This document shows positions 1 through 7,532 of a stretch of DNA of 15,229 nt, piece by piece. Under the pieces are notes generated by a model. That model was not told the DNA's origin, made no database searches, and worked only from the letters and a program-made list of their open reading frames with translations. The DNA comes from Gammaproteobacteria bacterium (lineage in GTDB: Bacteria; Pseudomonadota; Gammaproteobacteria; Steroidobacterales; Woeseiaceae). The stretch is from assembly GCA_029881015.1 (NCBI GenBank), contig JAOUNK010000035.1, positions 1-15,229 on the forward strand. Direction: 5' to 3'. The translations under genes were made by a program, and so were the position numbers. Position 1 is the stretch's first letter. Every line of letters starts with the position of its first letter.

Positions 1-3000
1 CAGCACCCCGAATCGACCAGGCATGGAGCGTGCCTGCACGCTACGGTCGTACATTGAGCCCGCAAACGCCGACGGCACTACAAAGTTGCCTGCGCTCGTC
101 AGTTTGGCGCGATATCGAATCTCGGTAACACGGTCATGGAAAGTGCCGTAAACCACTACCCGATCCTCGCGTACGTCAATGTAGTCTGAAGACCACCCAC
201 CGTATCCCCGATCAACGCTGTCTGCGGCGACTTCGAATCCGCCAGGCAACAGATCGACGACCGCCACGTTGCTTTGGGGCCGCCCAGTCGACCGAATCCG
301 CAGCCGCACCGTAAGCTCATCCCCAATCGTCGCGCTTGTGACGACGTCGCCATCGTCATTCAGGAATACTCTGTAAATCTCCAGGCCTTCGGCCAGGGTA
401 CCTTGGGGAGCAGTTGCATCGAACCCTGTCTGCGACAGAACGTAGTAGATGTTCTTGCCTGCGGCGCCGTCTATGAGCACATCGCGAATCTCGTTGGCGA
501 CAGTTGCCCGTGCGAAGTTGTCAGGTTCCGCTATCGAACTCGCTGTGTCTTGTACCTTCTGCGAGATACCGACCTGAACGTCAGTTTCCTCAAAAACCGC
601 GCGTGTATAGGCGCCCAGGGCAAGAATCGTATAGGCCGATGACAGCGTATTGAACCGGTTCTTCATCACCGGATCGACGAGGCGGTGAATGTCTTCACGG
701 TCGACATCGTTCATCCGCTTCGGGAAGTGCCGGGCAAGCACGTAGAGATGCTGCGCATCACGCCCAAGACGCGTGTCAAAGTCACTGGTCATCTCGTCAC
801 CGCCACCGAACTCATAGCCCGCGACAAGGCCGTTGCCGAGTTGTGGCTGTTGCATCAGCATATAACTGGCAGCCATATAGGATGCGGTCAGATCGTTTCT
901 CCACGCATCCGCGAACTCGCGATCCAGGTACTCATGGAGATTGGTCAGGTAGTTTGTCGTCACCACACCGTTTCGGGTCAGCACGTAAATGGCATACGCC
1001 CGGAGTCGAGCATCGCGCAGCGATCGCACTTCATTGGCGGCGAGTTGGCGTATGAAGCCGAGGCCCGAGTCGAGCATGTCTCGAGGCACCGGAAGCCCGA
1101 GCTCCGATGCATCGGAGAAGAAGTGCACGATATAGATGCTCGGGAAGTCCGCCGGCTCAGACGATGTTGCCCAGAAACGGAACCCACCTTCGGTGCCCTG
1201 GCGGCTCCTGAGCTTGCTGATCGTACGCTGGAACAGATCGCGCACCGCGGCTTCATCGACCTCATAGTCCTGCGTACCCAGGAACCCGATCTGCGGAAAT
1301 ACCTTGCTCACTATCTGCTCGGCACATGCGTGCGGAAACGCGTCGAGATAATCAAACATGCCTTCAGCGAGTACCAATGGGCTTGCCGACGCAGCGACAC
1401 TTTGCCTGGCAAACTCGTCGTACATTGAGCGCGCGAAGCTCAGCTCCTGTGGATCAGCATTGCTGCTGCCGCTCTGCGCCGTTGAGACGTAGGCAACTGG
1501 CGGCCGTACGCTAAGCGTGGCGCGAGTTCGTGCGAACTCTTCACCGTTGCCGGCTTCGAACGATATGTCGGCCGGGCCGAGTTTGTTTGTTGCTCTGAAT
1601 CTGAATCTGGCTCGTCCTTCACCACCCTCGTCAATGTGCAGCGTTGCCTGGTTCTGGCCAATTATTTCAACGTGTTCCGAGTGCGTGGCTTTCAGAATAA
1701 TCTCAGCGTTCTCGCCTGAGCCTTCGAGAGTGTTCGCCACACCTACGTTGACATCGAACTCGTCGCCGGGCGCGGCGTTTGTCAGGACATTCGGCGAGAC
1801 AATGAACGGAGCGCGTATAACTGTGGTCGACTGCTCCCGTCCAACAGCGTCATCAGCAACGGCGACTGCCATTACGCGAAGTTGGCCGTTGAAGTAATCG
1901 GGCACTCGGTAGGTGATTGTTTGTGCCTGCGGCCCGGAGTCAATGACGCCCGACCAAAAAACGACGGGTGCGTCAGTTTTCCGGCGGAACGGATTGAGAT
2001 TGCTTCCAAGAAGACCAGCAGCTTCGCCGCCACCGGGCGCCGCAATGCGTCGATATAGATCGAAGTCCGGCAAGATCAGGTCGACCATCTGGTGCGTCAG
2101 AACCTGCAAGGCCATCTTCGGCATGAAATACTCCAACGGTCTTGGCAGTTCGTATCGCGCGACCTGAAGGATGCCTTCGTCCACCGCGTACACGACGATG
2201 CGCGCCGGGCGCGAAGAGCGGTGCGATATGGTCATTTCATCGCCTGGGCGCACGAGCTGAGGCGTATCGAGTTCGATGTCGACGGTACGTGCGTCACGAT
2301 TGACTGAAAACGGCGCAACCGCGTAGCTTAGCGGGCTGACGTATATCTCAGGCGAGTTGAGTTCTCGGACAAAAGCAACGTTGACGTACGCATTGCCTTC
2401 AAGGTTGTCCGGTACTCGAATCGAATGAAGACTCGTATTGGAATCGCTTCGAATCCATTTGTGGGCATAGACGCGGTCACGTTCGATCGTGATGAGGCCG
2501 GTTCCCGTGTATGGAGCTGTTATCTCGATCTGAATCTCGTCGCCTGCCGAAAAGCTGGTTCCGTCTATGTTGAGCTGTAGCTCAGCATCGCGCTCGAGAT
2601 TACCTGCGAGATTACGTGCACCGGCAACGGTGAAGTCGACCTTGCTGAATACCAGGCCGGCATCGTCCTTGATAATAACGGCATACATTCCGGGCTCATC
2701 GGTTGGCAGAACATACTCCGCGCCACCGCTCGCCACGGCATATTGCTGCTCCGACACAACGGATTCCTTACGTACTGACTGGTACGCGAACGTGCCGTTC
2801 GGACGCTGCACGAGGGCGGATACATACCGGTATTCGATGACCGACAGCGTCAGATTGTCGAGTTCAATCGAGTCGCCGTCACCATTGACGGCGACATATT
2901 CAATGCTGTTCTCCGCCGACCTGTTGATGAAGCCAAGATTTCCTTCCGTCTTGTGACCGACAAGGTAGTCGAGCGGCGAAACCATCATGCCGGCTCGTGA

Positions 3001-5682
3001 TCTGACACTGCGGCCGCCGCCTTCTTCGAAACCTTCGGTCAGGACACTGAGCTGGTAAATACCTTTGTCATATCGAGAAAGGTCGATGGCAAGCTCAGCG
3101 TGCCCGTTTTCGTCTGTGGTTGTGTCAGCCAGGGGCTGCTCAACGGTCTGCAGGGGAGAATCGGGGTTGCGGAGTGGATCGCGAAAAACGAACCCTTCAT
3201 ACTCGGAAAAATGGATACTTGACGGCCTCAGGGTGAACTCTCCGGCAATGCGCCGCGCCTGTGCGGCCGTTCCAAAGAGGTTTTCCAGGTCGACCTCGGC
3301 GACGAGATCGTCAGGCTTGATCCATCCCTTCGTCTTCTGGCCGCGAATCTTGCTGCGTATACGGAGCCTGTCAGGCAGAAACTCCTCAACCTTGAATGAA
3401 GTGTTTCCAATGGAGCGGTGAATGTCACCGTCATCGACGAGATAGAGCGTGGCGTTGTAGTTCCCGGTAGGCGAGGCGGCTTCTGTCTCGAACTGTGCGT
3501 CGAAAAAGCCGAAATCCGGAAGACTGAGTCGTCTGTCGAGTACAACCTGCCCCCGGGGGTCGATGATCCGGAGCGCCAGTGGAATGTTGTCCAAAGCTTT
3601 CCAGTCCTCTCGCTTTACGATGGATGCAATGTTGATCGAGTCGCCAGGGCGGTAGATGCCGCGATCAGTAAATAGCTGCGCGCGCAATCGCTGCTCGTCG
3701 GGGCGCTGCTGCAAATACTCACCACCTACGTCGAAGCGCGAGTACTGCAGCATGCGGCCATGGCGTGCATACGGCATGAATATGGCGTCCTGACCGCTCT
3801 TGACCAGAAAGACTGTTGGTGTCTTCTCGCGCTCAAATTCATTCGTCGGAGGCATTCGAACGTGCCCACCAGGAGACGATGAGCGCTCGACTATTGGTCT
3901 CCCGTTCTTGCCAAGCAAAGAAACGCTGGCGCCGGATATTGGCTGCCCGGTTGCGATCGAGTGAACAAAAACGTCATGGCTGCTGTCCGCGTTCGTCTTG
4001 ACCAATAAGCCGATGTCCGTGATCAGGATGAACCGACGATCAGCGTCACCGATTGGTCGTTCGTTCTCCTTGTCCCATCCCTGCACGTTGATGAAATAAA
4101 AGCCTCCGTCCGGCAGGTATTCGCTGAGGTCTAAACTCGAATACGCTGCCTTCCCCGGGTGTTCCGGGCTCAAATCGATGAACCGCATCGAGCGGGCTGT
4201 GATGTTGTCCTCGTTGAACATGTAATTGCTGAAGTACGAGTTCTGGATGTCGCCGCCCGTCTGGCTCGCGAGGTGGTTGATGTCGTCGTCGATGAGTCGA
4301 CCGAGCTCGACGCGGAGGGTCTGCACGCCTCGAGAGACGAACGTCAGGCGGTGCGAACTGGAAAGTGGCAGCACGGCGCCAGCCTGCGCGATCCTGGCTT
4401 CCTTGGAGTAATTCGGGACGTGAGCTACGGTGTCGTAGGGTCGGGCAAGGACAAAACCAGCGTCTGACTCAAGTCCTTCGTCGATCCTCAAGTAGATGTA
4501 GCGGCCCTCCGGCAGGTCCAGGGGCGCGCTGTGAAGTGTCGCCGAATCGTCTTCGATTGGTGACAGTTGAAGATCGAAGCGCTCTGCTTCGCGCAGGATC
4601 GCCGGCGTCACCTCGCGGGGTGATTGCCAACGGTAGTCTTCTCTTCTGAGGTTTTCGATAACAGCATCTGCGGGCAACACATATGCACTGATTCGATCCT
4701 GCAATCGGTCCAGGTCCACACGATCGGTAAACTGGATAGTCAGTGTCTGTACCAGGTCGTCGTTCTCGTCCCTGGCGGTAAGCGTAGCGACGCGAGTAAC
4801 GCGGAAGTAAGACGTGATGTCGGGTATGCGGACGTTCTGGAACAGATCGTCCTCCAGTCGCGAAGGACCGGCGATTGGCCCAACACCGCTGCCCACCTGC
4901 AGTGTCATGTAGTTTTCCTGTGGCGGTATCTCGATCGGGGTGGAATGAACGTAGGCCTGTCTCGCCAATGGGCTATAGCGAATGTCGAATTCGAACTGAT
5001 TTCCAGGAGACGTAATCGTCGCGCCGGATTCGCGCATCGTGTATTGCACACGACTTTCCAAAGACGCCTTGTCGACAGGATGGGAGAAGTTCAGCGTGGC
5101 AACCACCTTTCGCAAGTCCTGTTGCACAGGGTCTTGGTAGAACTCGAGCTCGGTGATGCGCGCACTAAAGTCAATGGTCTCGAACTCCGCTTCATTCGAT
5201 TCGAGTATCAGATTGGGCGCGAACAGACTGTCTTCGTAGCGAACCGTGTACTCCTGGCCAGCGGGCCAGTCATCGGCCGGTGAGAATCGAAGTTGCGTTT
5301 CACTTGCCCAGCGCCACTCTCCTGGGATCGCCGGATCAAGCGTGATTCCCTCCGTTATTACTTCGTCCAGCAGATCCAGGCTAGCAATCGAGTCGACGGT
5401 GTCAGTTGGGTAGCGCGGATCGGCTTGGACAGAAAAATTCAGGAGGAGCGGTTCGGGGCGGAGTTCTCCCCCAACTATTGGCGTTTCGCCCGGTACTTCG
5501 ATACTCACCACAACGCGGGCAGGTTTCGGCAGCGATTCCAAATACCAGCGGCCGCCGGCAATCAGAACGGCGAGGGTGATGACCCCCAGAATGCCGAGAC
5601 CCAGACGCCTGGCACCAAGTTGTTTGAACCAATTCGGCGGAGTCCATCGAAGTTTGCCGAAAACCGATTCCAGTATGCCCAT
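1..5682 (-). CDS. yfhM: Bacterial alpha-2-macroglobulin, YfhM-type, membrane-anchored, 3' end cut by window edge
   Basis: Reading the minus strand from the ATG at 5682 gives 1894 codons with no stop, reaching base 1. The N terminus has one hydrophobic segment (about residues 26-44, after basic residues) and no lipobox cysteine, so it looks like an inner-membrane signal anchor with a periplasmic body. Seen in order: beta-rich MG-type sequence, the macroglobulin signature TDRGIYRPGD (about 672-681), a VVYAVDEGIL segment (about 1160), the conserved NLNPF stretch near 1230, and a CAEQ thioester motif with Cys at about 1453 (bases 1315-1326) followed by a helical thioester-domain-like region. Family knowledge: these proteins trap proteases through the thioester and are thought to protect the envelope. 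E. coli YfhM is a lipoprotein, often paired with the gene for PBP1C; any pbpC here would lie beyond base 1. GAGG eight bases before the ATG supports the start. A MYD-type segment near base 50 suggests the C terminus is close. Confidence 0.93.
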   Translation of the reverse strand, partial: MGILESVFGKLRWTPPNWFKQLGARRLGLGILGVITLAVLIAGGRWYLESLPKPARVVVSIEVPGETPIVGGELRPEPLLLNFSVQADPRYPTDTVDSIASLDLLDEVITEGITLDPAIPGEWRWASETQLRFSPADDWPAGQEYTVRYEDSLFAPNLILESNEAEFETIDFSARITELEFYQDPVQQDLRKVVATLNFSHPVDKASLESRVQYTMRESGATITSPGNQFEFDIRYSPLARQAYVHSTPIEIPPQENYMTLQVGSGVGPIAGPSRLEDDLFQNVRIPDITSYFRVTRVATLTARDENDDLVQTLTIQFTDRVDLDRLQDRISAYVLPADAVIENLRREDYRWQSPREVTPAILREAERFDLQLSPIEDDSATLHSAPLDLPEGRYIYLRIDEGLESDAGFVLARPYDTVAHVPNYSKEARIAQAGAVLPLSSSHRLTFVSRGVQTLRVELGRLIDDDINHLASQTGGDIQNSYFSNYMFNEDNITARSMRFIDLSPEHPGKAAYSSLDLSEYLPDGGFYFINVQGWDKENERPIGDADRRFILITDIGLLVKTNADSSHDVFVHSIATGQPISGASVSLLGKNGRPIVERSSSPGGHVRMPPTNEFEREKTPTVFLVKSGQDAIFMPYARHGRMLQYSRFDVGGEYLQQRPDEQRLRAQLFTDRGIYRPGDSINIASIVKREDWKALDNIPLALRIIDPRGQVVLDRRLSLPDFGFFDAQFETEAASPTGNYNATLYLVDDGDIHRSIGNTSFKVEEFLPDRLRIRSKIRGQKTKGWIKPDDLVAEVDLENLFGTAAQARRIAGEFTLRPSSIHFSEYEGFVFRDPLRNPDSPLQTVEQPLADTTTDENGHAELAIDLSRYDKGIYQLSVLTEGFEEGGGRSVRSRAGMMVSPLDYLVGHKTEGNLGFINRSAENSIEYVAVNGDGDSIELDNLTLSVIEYRYVSALVQRPNGTFAYQSVRKESVVSEQQYAVASGGAEYVLPTDEPGMYAVIIKDDAGLVFSKVDFTVAGARNLAGNLERDAELQLNIDGTSFSAGDEIQIEITAPYTGTGLITIERDRVYAHKWIRSDSNTSLHSIRVPDNLEGNAYVNVAFVRELNSPEIYVSPLSYAVAPFSVNRDARTVDIELDTPQLVRPGDEMTISHRSSRPARIVVYAVDEGILQVARYELPRPLEYFMPKMALQVLTHQMVDLILPDFDLYRRIAAPGGGEAAGLLGSNLNPFRRKTDAPVVFWSGVIDSGPQAQTITYRVPDYFNGQLRVMAVAVADDAVGREQSTTVIRAPFIVSPNVLTNAAPGDEFDVNVGVANTLEGSGENAEIILKATHSEHVEIIGQNQATLHIDEGGEGRARFRFRATNKLGPADISFEAGNGEEFARTRATLSVRPPVAYVSTAQSGSSNADPQELSFARSMYDEFARQSVAASASPLVLAEGMFDYLDAFPHACAEQIVSKVFPQIGFLGTQDYEVDEAAVRDLFQRTISKLRSRQGTEGGFRFWATSSEPADFPSIYIVHFFSDASELGLPVPRDMLDSGLGFIRQLAANEVRSLRDARLRAYAIYVLTRNGVVTTNYLTNLHEYLDREFADAWRNDLTASYMAASYMLMQQPQLGNGLVAGYEFGGGDEMTSDFDTRLGRDAQHLYVLARHFPKRMNDVDREDIHRLVDPVMKNRFNTLSSAYTILALGAYTRAVFEETDVQVGISQKVQDTASSIAEPDNFARATVANEIRDVLIDGAAGKNIYYVLSQTGFDATAPQGTLAEGLEIYRVFLNDDGDVVTSATIGDELTVRLRIRSTGRPQSNVAVVDLLPGGFEVAADSVDRGYGGWSSDYIDVREDRVVVYGTFHDRVTEIRYRAKLTSAGNFVVPSAFAGSMYDRSVQARSMPGRFGVL

Positions 5683-5857
5683 CGTCCTTGCCTCGTTGTT
5701 CGCTGCGGGGGTAGCGGCAATTCTAACTCGCCAAAGGGGGCGAGAATGTGCGGAAGTCGTGACTAAATCTAATGCAGGCCAAGAGCTCCAATTGTCGTCG
5801 AAGGCCGCCGGGCCCTACGACGAAATCGAACTATATTGCCTTGTGCATCGGGGACTT

Positions 5858-5998
5858 ATGAACAATAGATGTTTTCTGACACTTGTGACCACACTGGTTC
5901 TGATCGTTGTCGTTCACGTTGGTGATTGCGGGCGTGCCTCGCTGCCAAGAGATTACGACAGTTGGCAGACAACGGTTGCTTCATTTCGAGATTTCTGA
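5858..5998 (+). CDS. Possible small secreted peptide, 46 aa
   Basis: An ATG with a GGGGA Shine-Dalgarno-like stretch five bases upstream opens a 46-codon frame. Residues 1-20 form a signal-peptide-like stretch: MNNR, then a long Leu/Val/Ile run. A Cys-Gly-Arg-Ala and a polar tail ending SFRDF follow. The residue before the Cys is Asp, so it is not a good lipobox. The frame stops at TGA 5996-5998, but frame 0 just downstream continues as protein-like sequence, so this may be the 5' remnant of a frameshifted secreted-protein gene rather than a complete peptide. No family recognised. It is divergent from the macroglobulin gene across 175 bp. Confidence 0.3.
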   Translation: MNNRCFLTLVTTLVLIVVVHVGDCGRASLPRDYDSWQTTVASFRDF

Positions 5999-6443
5999 AG
6001 GGACCAGCCTAGACACAGAACTCGAAGTTTTTCTAACTGATTACTACTCTCAATCTGGTGGGTAAATTGTCTTGAAAGAACCACGTTTCGTTTCCAGGGA
6101 GCAAGCGTGGGTGAGCATTGCGGTGACCGGTTCATCTCATTATTCGATCTAAGCCACGCCACTGTCTGAGGACTTCGTTCTCGAGGTAGACGGGAGTTTT
6201 ATCGAGAATTCGCGAGAGGCCAACGGTCCTTGGAAAGACTCGGCTGCTGACGTTTTGGGCGACGTGGTTCGATCTGTGCGCATCATTGGGTCGAGAAACA
6301 GGACCCAGGAAGACCAAATCGAACACAAATACTTACAATACGGCAGAATGATGGCCGTATCGTTTTGCATGAATCTGCATGACATTGACCTTCATTTGGC
6401 CGCAGCAGCACCACTCGGAGCACAATGGCAGCTGGTACATTAG
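5978..6443 (+). pseudogene. Candidate decayed gene fragment with in-frame stops
   Basis: In the frame whose codons start at multiples of three, the sequence reads as plausible protein but is broken by TAA at 6063 and TAA at 6150, and ends at TAG 6441. The pieces include FEISEGTSLDTELEVFL before the first stop, a stretch ending SSHYSI before the second, and about 96 codons containing FVLEVDGSFIENS and DVVRSVRIIG after it. The last piece is rich in G at first codon positions, as real coding DNA tends to be. One frameshift near 5978 would join it to the signal-peptide-like frame starting at 5858. No family recognised. The alternative is chance open frames in non-coding DNA; antisense frames of 60-70 codons also exist here, so the call is weak. 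Confidence 0.25.
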
Positions 6444-6473
6444 GTGCGGTGGCTCAGGCTGCGGGTGAAGGTG

Positions 6474-6677
6474 ATGAGTAAGAGAATTCGGCTACAGGGC
6501 ATTGTGCGAGCGATCTTCGGGTCGCTGTCCGTTACGGCTGTCATCTATGCTGCGAGAACATTGACAGTTCGTACTGCTAGTCTGGCAGATGATCGATTCT
6601 TGTACGCCGGAATTGCTGCTATTGTTTTTCTTGGATTTGGGTTGGCACTAGTTGTAGATTCAGGGCGCGATAATTGA
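6474..6677 (+). CDS. Small hypothetical membrane protein, 67 aa
   Basis: The frame starting with MSKRIRLQG has an AAGG stretch just upstream of the ATG. It encodes a short basic N terminus, a first hydrophobic segment (about residues 10-26), a polar link with RTASLADDR, and a second strongly hydrophobic segment (about 42-61), ending SGRDN. This looks like a two-helix inner-membrane protein with both ends in the cytoplasm (basic N terminus). The same frame is open back to TAG 6441, so a longer GTG start at 6444 is possible but lacks a clear ribosome site. No family recognised. It sits in the A+T-richer gene-poor stretch and could belong to the decayed locus upstream. Confidence 0.45.
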   Translation: MSKRIRLQGIVRAIFGSLSVTAVIYAARTLTVRTASLADDRFLYAGIAAIVFLGFGLALVVDSGRDN

Positions 6678-6719
6678 CGCGACGAAGAAGCTGAACACCA
6701 CAAGACGAGTCTTTAGATA

Positions 6720-6757
6720 AACCACCCCGGTTAGGCCGAAGACCCTATTGGGTGGTT
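6720..6757. terminator. Hairpin, possible terminator or leader structure
   Basis: Perfect 8-bp arms AACCACCC (6720-6727) and GGGTGGTT (6750-6757) enclose a 22-nt loop that can itself pair TAGG (6732-6735) with CCTA (6744-6747). The hairpin lies 43 bp after the small membrane-protein frame and 50 bp before the phytochelatin-synthase-like gene. The T-run on the plus side is short (CAGTTTG), so intrinsic termination is uncertain. A TTGACG, a good -35 match, follows at 6762-6767 but I found no convincing -10 at the right distance. Confidence 0.4.
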
Positions 6758-6807
6758 CAGTTTGACGAAGATGTAACGGCCGGCCACTACCTCACAGGTA
6801 ACAAGCT

Positions 6808-7512
6808 ATGAATCCAAAGGCAATTGTAGTTTCGAGTTCGATGTTCTTCCTGTTGGCATGCGCGACAACACGGGGCGGCACCGCATCGGAGCTGGTCTAT
6901 CTGACTGCTCCGGAAGGCAAGGAGCTCTTCATGTTCTCAGAGGTACAGGCCGACTATTTTCCGCTGGCAAGTTACCTGGAATTCGAGCAAGTATTAACGT
7001 TCTGTGGTCCGGCCTCGATTGCCGCGGTATTGAACAGCCTGGACGTGGCAAGACCGAGTCCGCAGCGACTTTATCCCTACGGACTGTTCACGCAAGACCT
7101 GGTGTTCTCGGCTGAAAACCAGGCGATAAAAAGCTACGCCACCGTTGAGAAAGAAGGCCTGCTTCTTCCGGACATCGCTGCCTTCCTGGAAAACCTTGGT
7201 GTCACCGCCGAGCATCGCTACGCTGAAGACTTTACCGTGGTGCAGTTCCGCGAGACGCTCGTCACGACGCTCCGGGATCCCGACAAGCGACTCATCGTCA
7301 ACTACTCGAGATCGGGCATCGACCAGGTTGGGGGAGGACATATTTCGCCGCTCGCTGCCTACGATGTTGACAGCGATAGAGTTCTGATTCTCGACGTGGC
7401 CAAGTACAAGTACCCACCTGTATGGGTGACCGTCGGCAAGTTGCACAAGTCGATGAGCGAAAAAGATCCCGCATCCGGCAAGAGCCGCGGGATCGTAATC
7501 GTTTCAAAATAG
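6808..7512 (+). CDS. Phytochelatin-synthase-like lipoprotein (peptidase family C83)
   Basis: This 234-residue protein has a lipoprotein signal: hydrophobic residues 6-17 ending in the lipobox LLAC with Cys18, so the mature protein is probably lipid-anchored facing the periplasm. The papain-like catalytic set of the phytochelatin synthase family is visible: Cys66 in TFCGPASIAAVLNSL, His178 in GGGHISPLAAYD and Asp196 in LILDVAKYKYPP. Known of the family: plant enzymes build phytochelatins from glutathione, whereas short bacterial versions such as Nostoc alr0975 mainly remove glycine from glutathione to give gamma-Glu-Cys. The length fits the single-domain bacterial type with no C-terminal metal-sensing domain. 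The actual substrate here is inferred. The ATG at 6808 follows an AGG element about eight bases upstream. The gene stands alone, converging on the multiheme cytochrome gene across 20 bp. Confidence 0.9.
   Translation: MNPKAIVVSSSMFFLLACATTRGGTASELVYLTAPEGKELFMFSEVQADYFPLASYLEFEQVLTFCGPASIAAVLNSLDVARPSPQRLYPYGLFTQDLVFSAENQAIKSYATVEKEGLLLPDIAAFLENLGVTAEHRYAEDFTVVQFRETLVTTLRDPDKRLIVNYSRSGIDQVGGGHISPLAAYDVDSDRVLILDVAKYKYPPVWVTVGKLHKSMSEKDPASGKSRGIVIVSK
7465..7494 (+). terminator. Hairpin in the 3' end of the phytochelatin-synthase-like gene
   Basis: Perfect arms GATCCCGC (7465-7472) and GCGGGATC (7487-7494) flank a 14-nt loop with an inner GGC/GCC pairing. The structure lies within the last codons of the gene, ending 15 bases before the stop codon. 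A weak T-containing stretch follows, without a clean T-run. It could slow or end transcription between the convergent genes, or simply reflect coding sequence. Confidence 0.25.
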
Positions 7513-7532
7513 CGGGAAAATTTCGCGGGCCG

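Noticed and set aside
685..1428. Plus-strand open frame of 247 codons
   Set aside because: Antisense to the thioester domain of the macroglobulin, whose minus-strand frame is open throughout and carries family motifs.
46..1430. A 14-base direct repeat (GTCGTACATTGAGC at 46-59 and 1417-1430)
   Set aside because: Both copies encode Ser-Met-Tyr-Asp in the same frame of the macroglobulin gene; most likely coincidence from similar local protein sequence rather than a mobile or regulatory repeat.
4624..5283. Plus-strand open frame of 219 codons
   Set aside because: Antisense to the N-terminal part of the macroglobulin gene and without protein-family features.
6778..6786. GGCCGGCC palindrome before the phytochelatin-synthase-like gene
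   Set aside because: A single 8-base GC palindrome with no partner site; not enough to call an operator.
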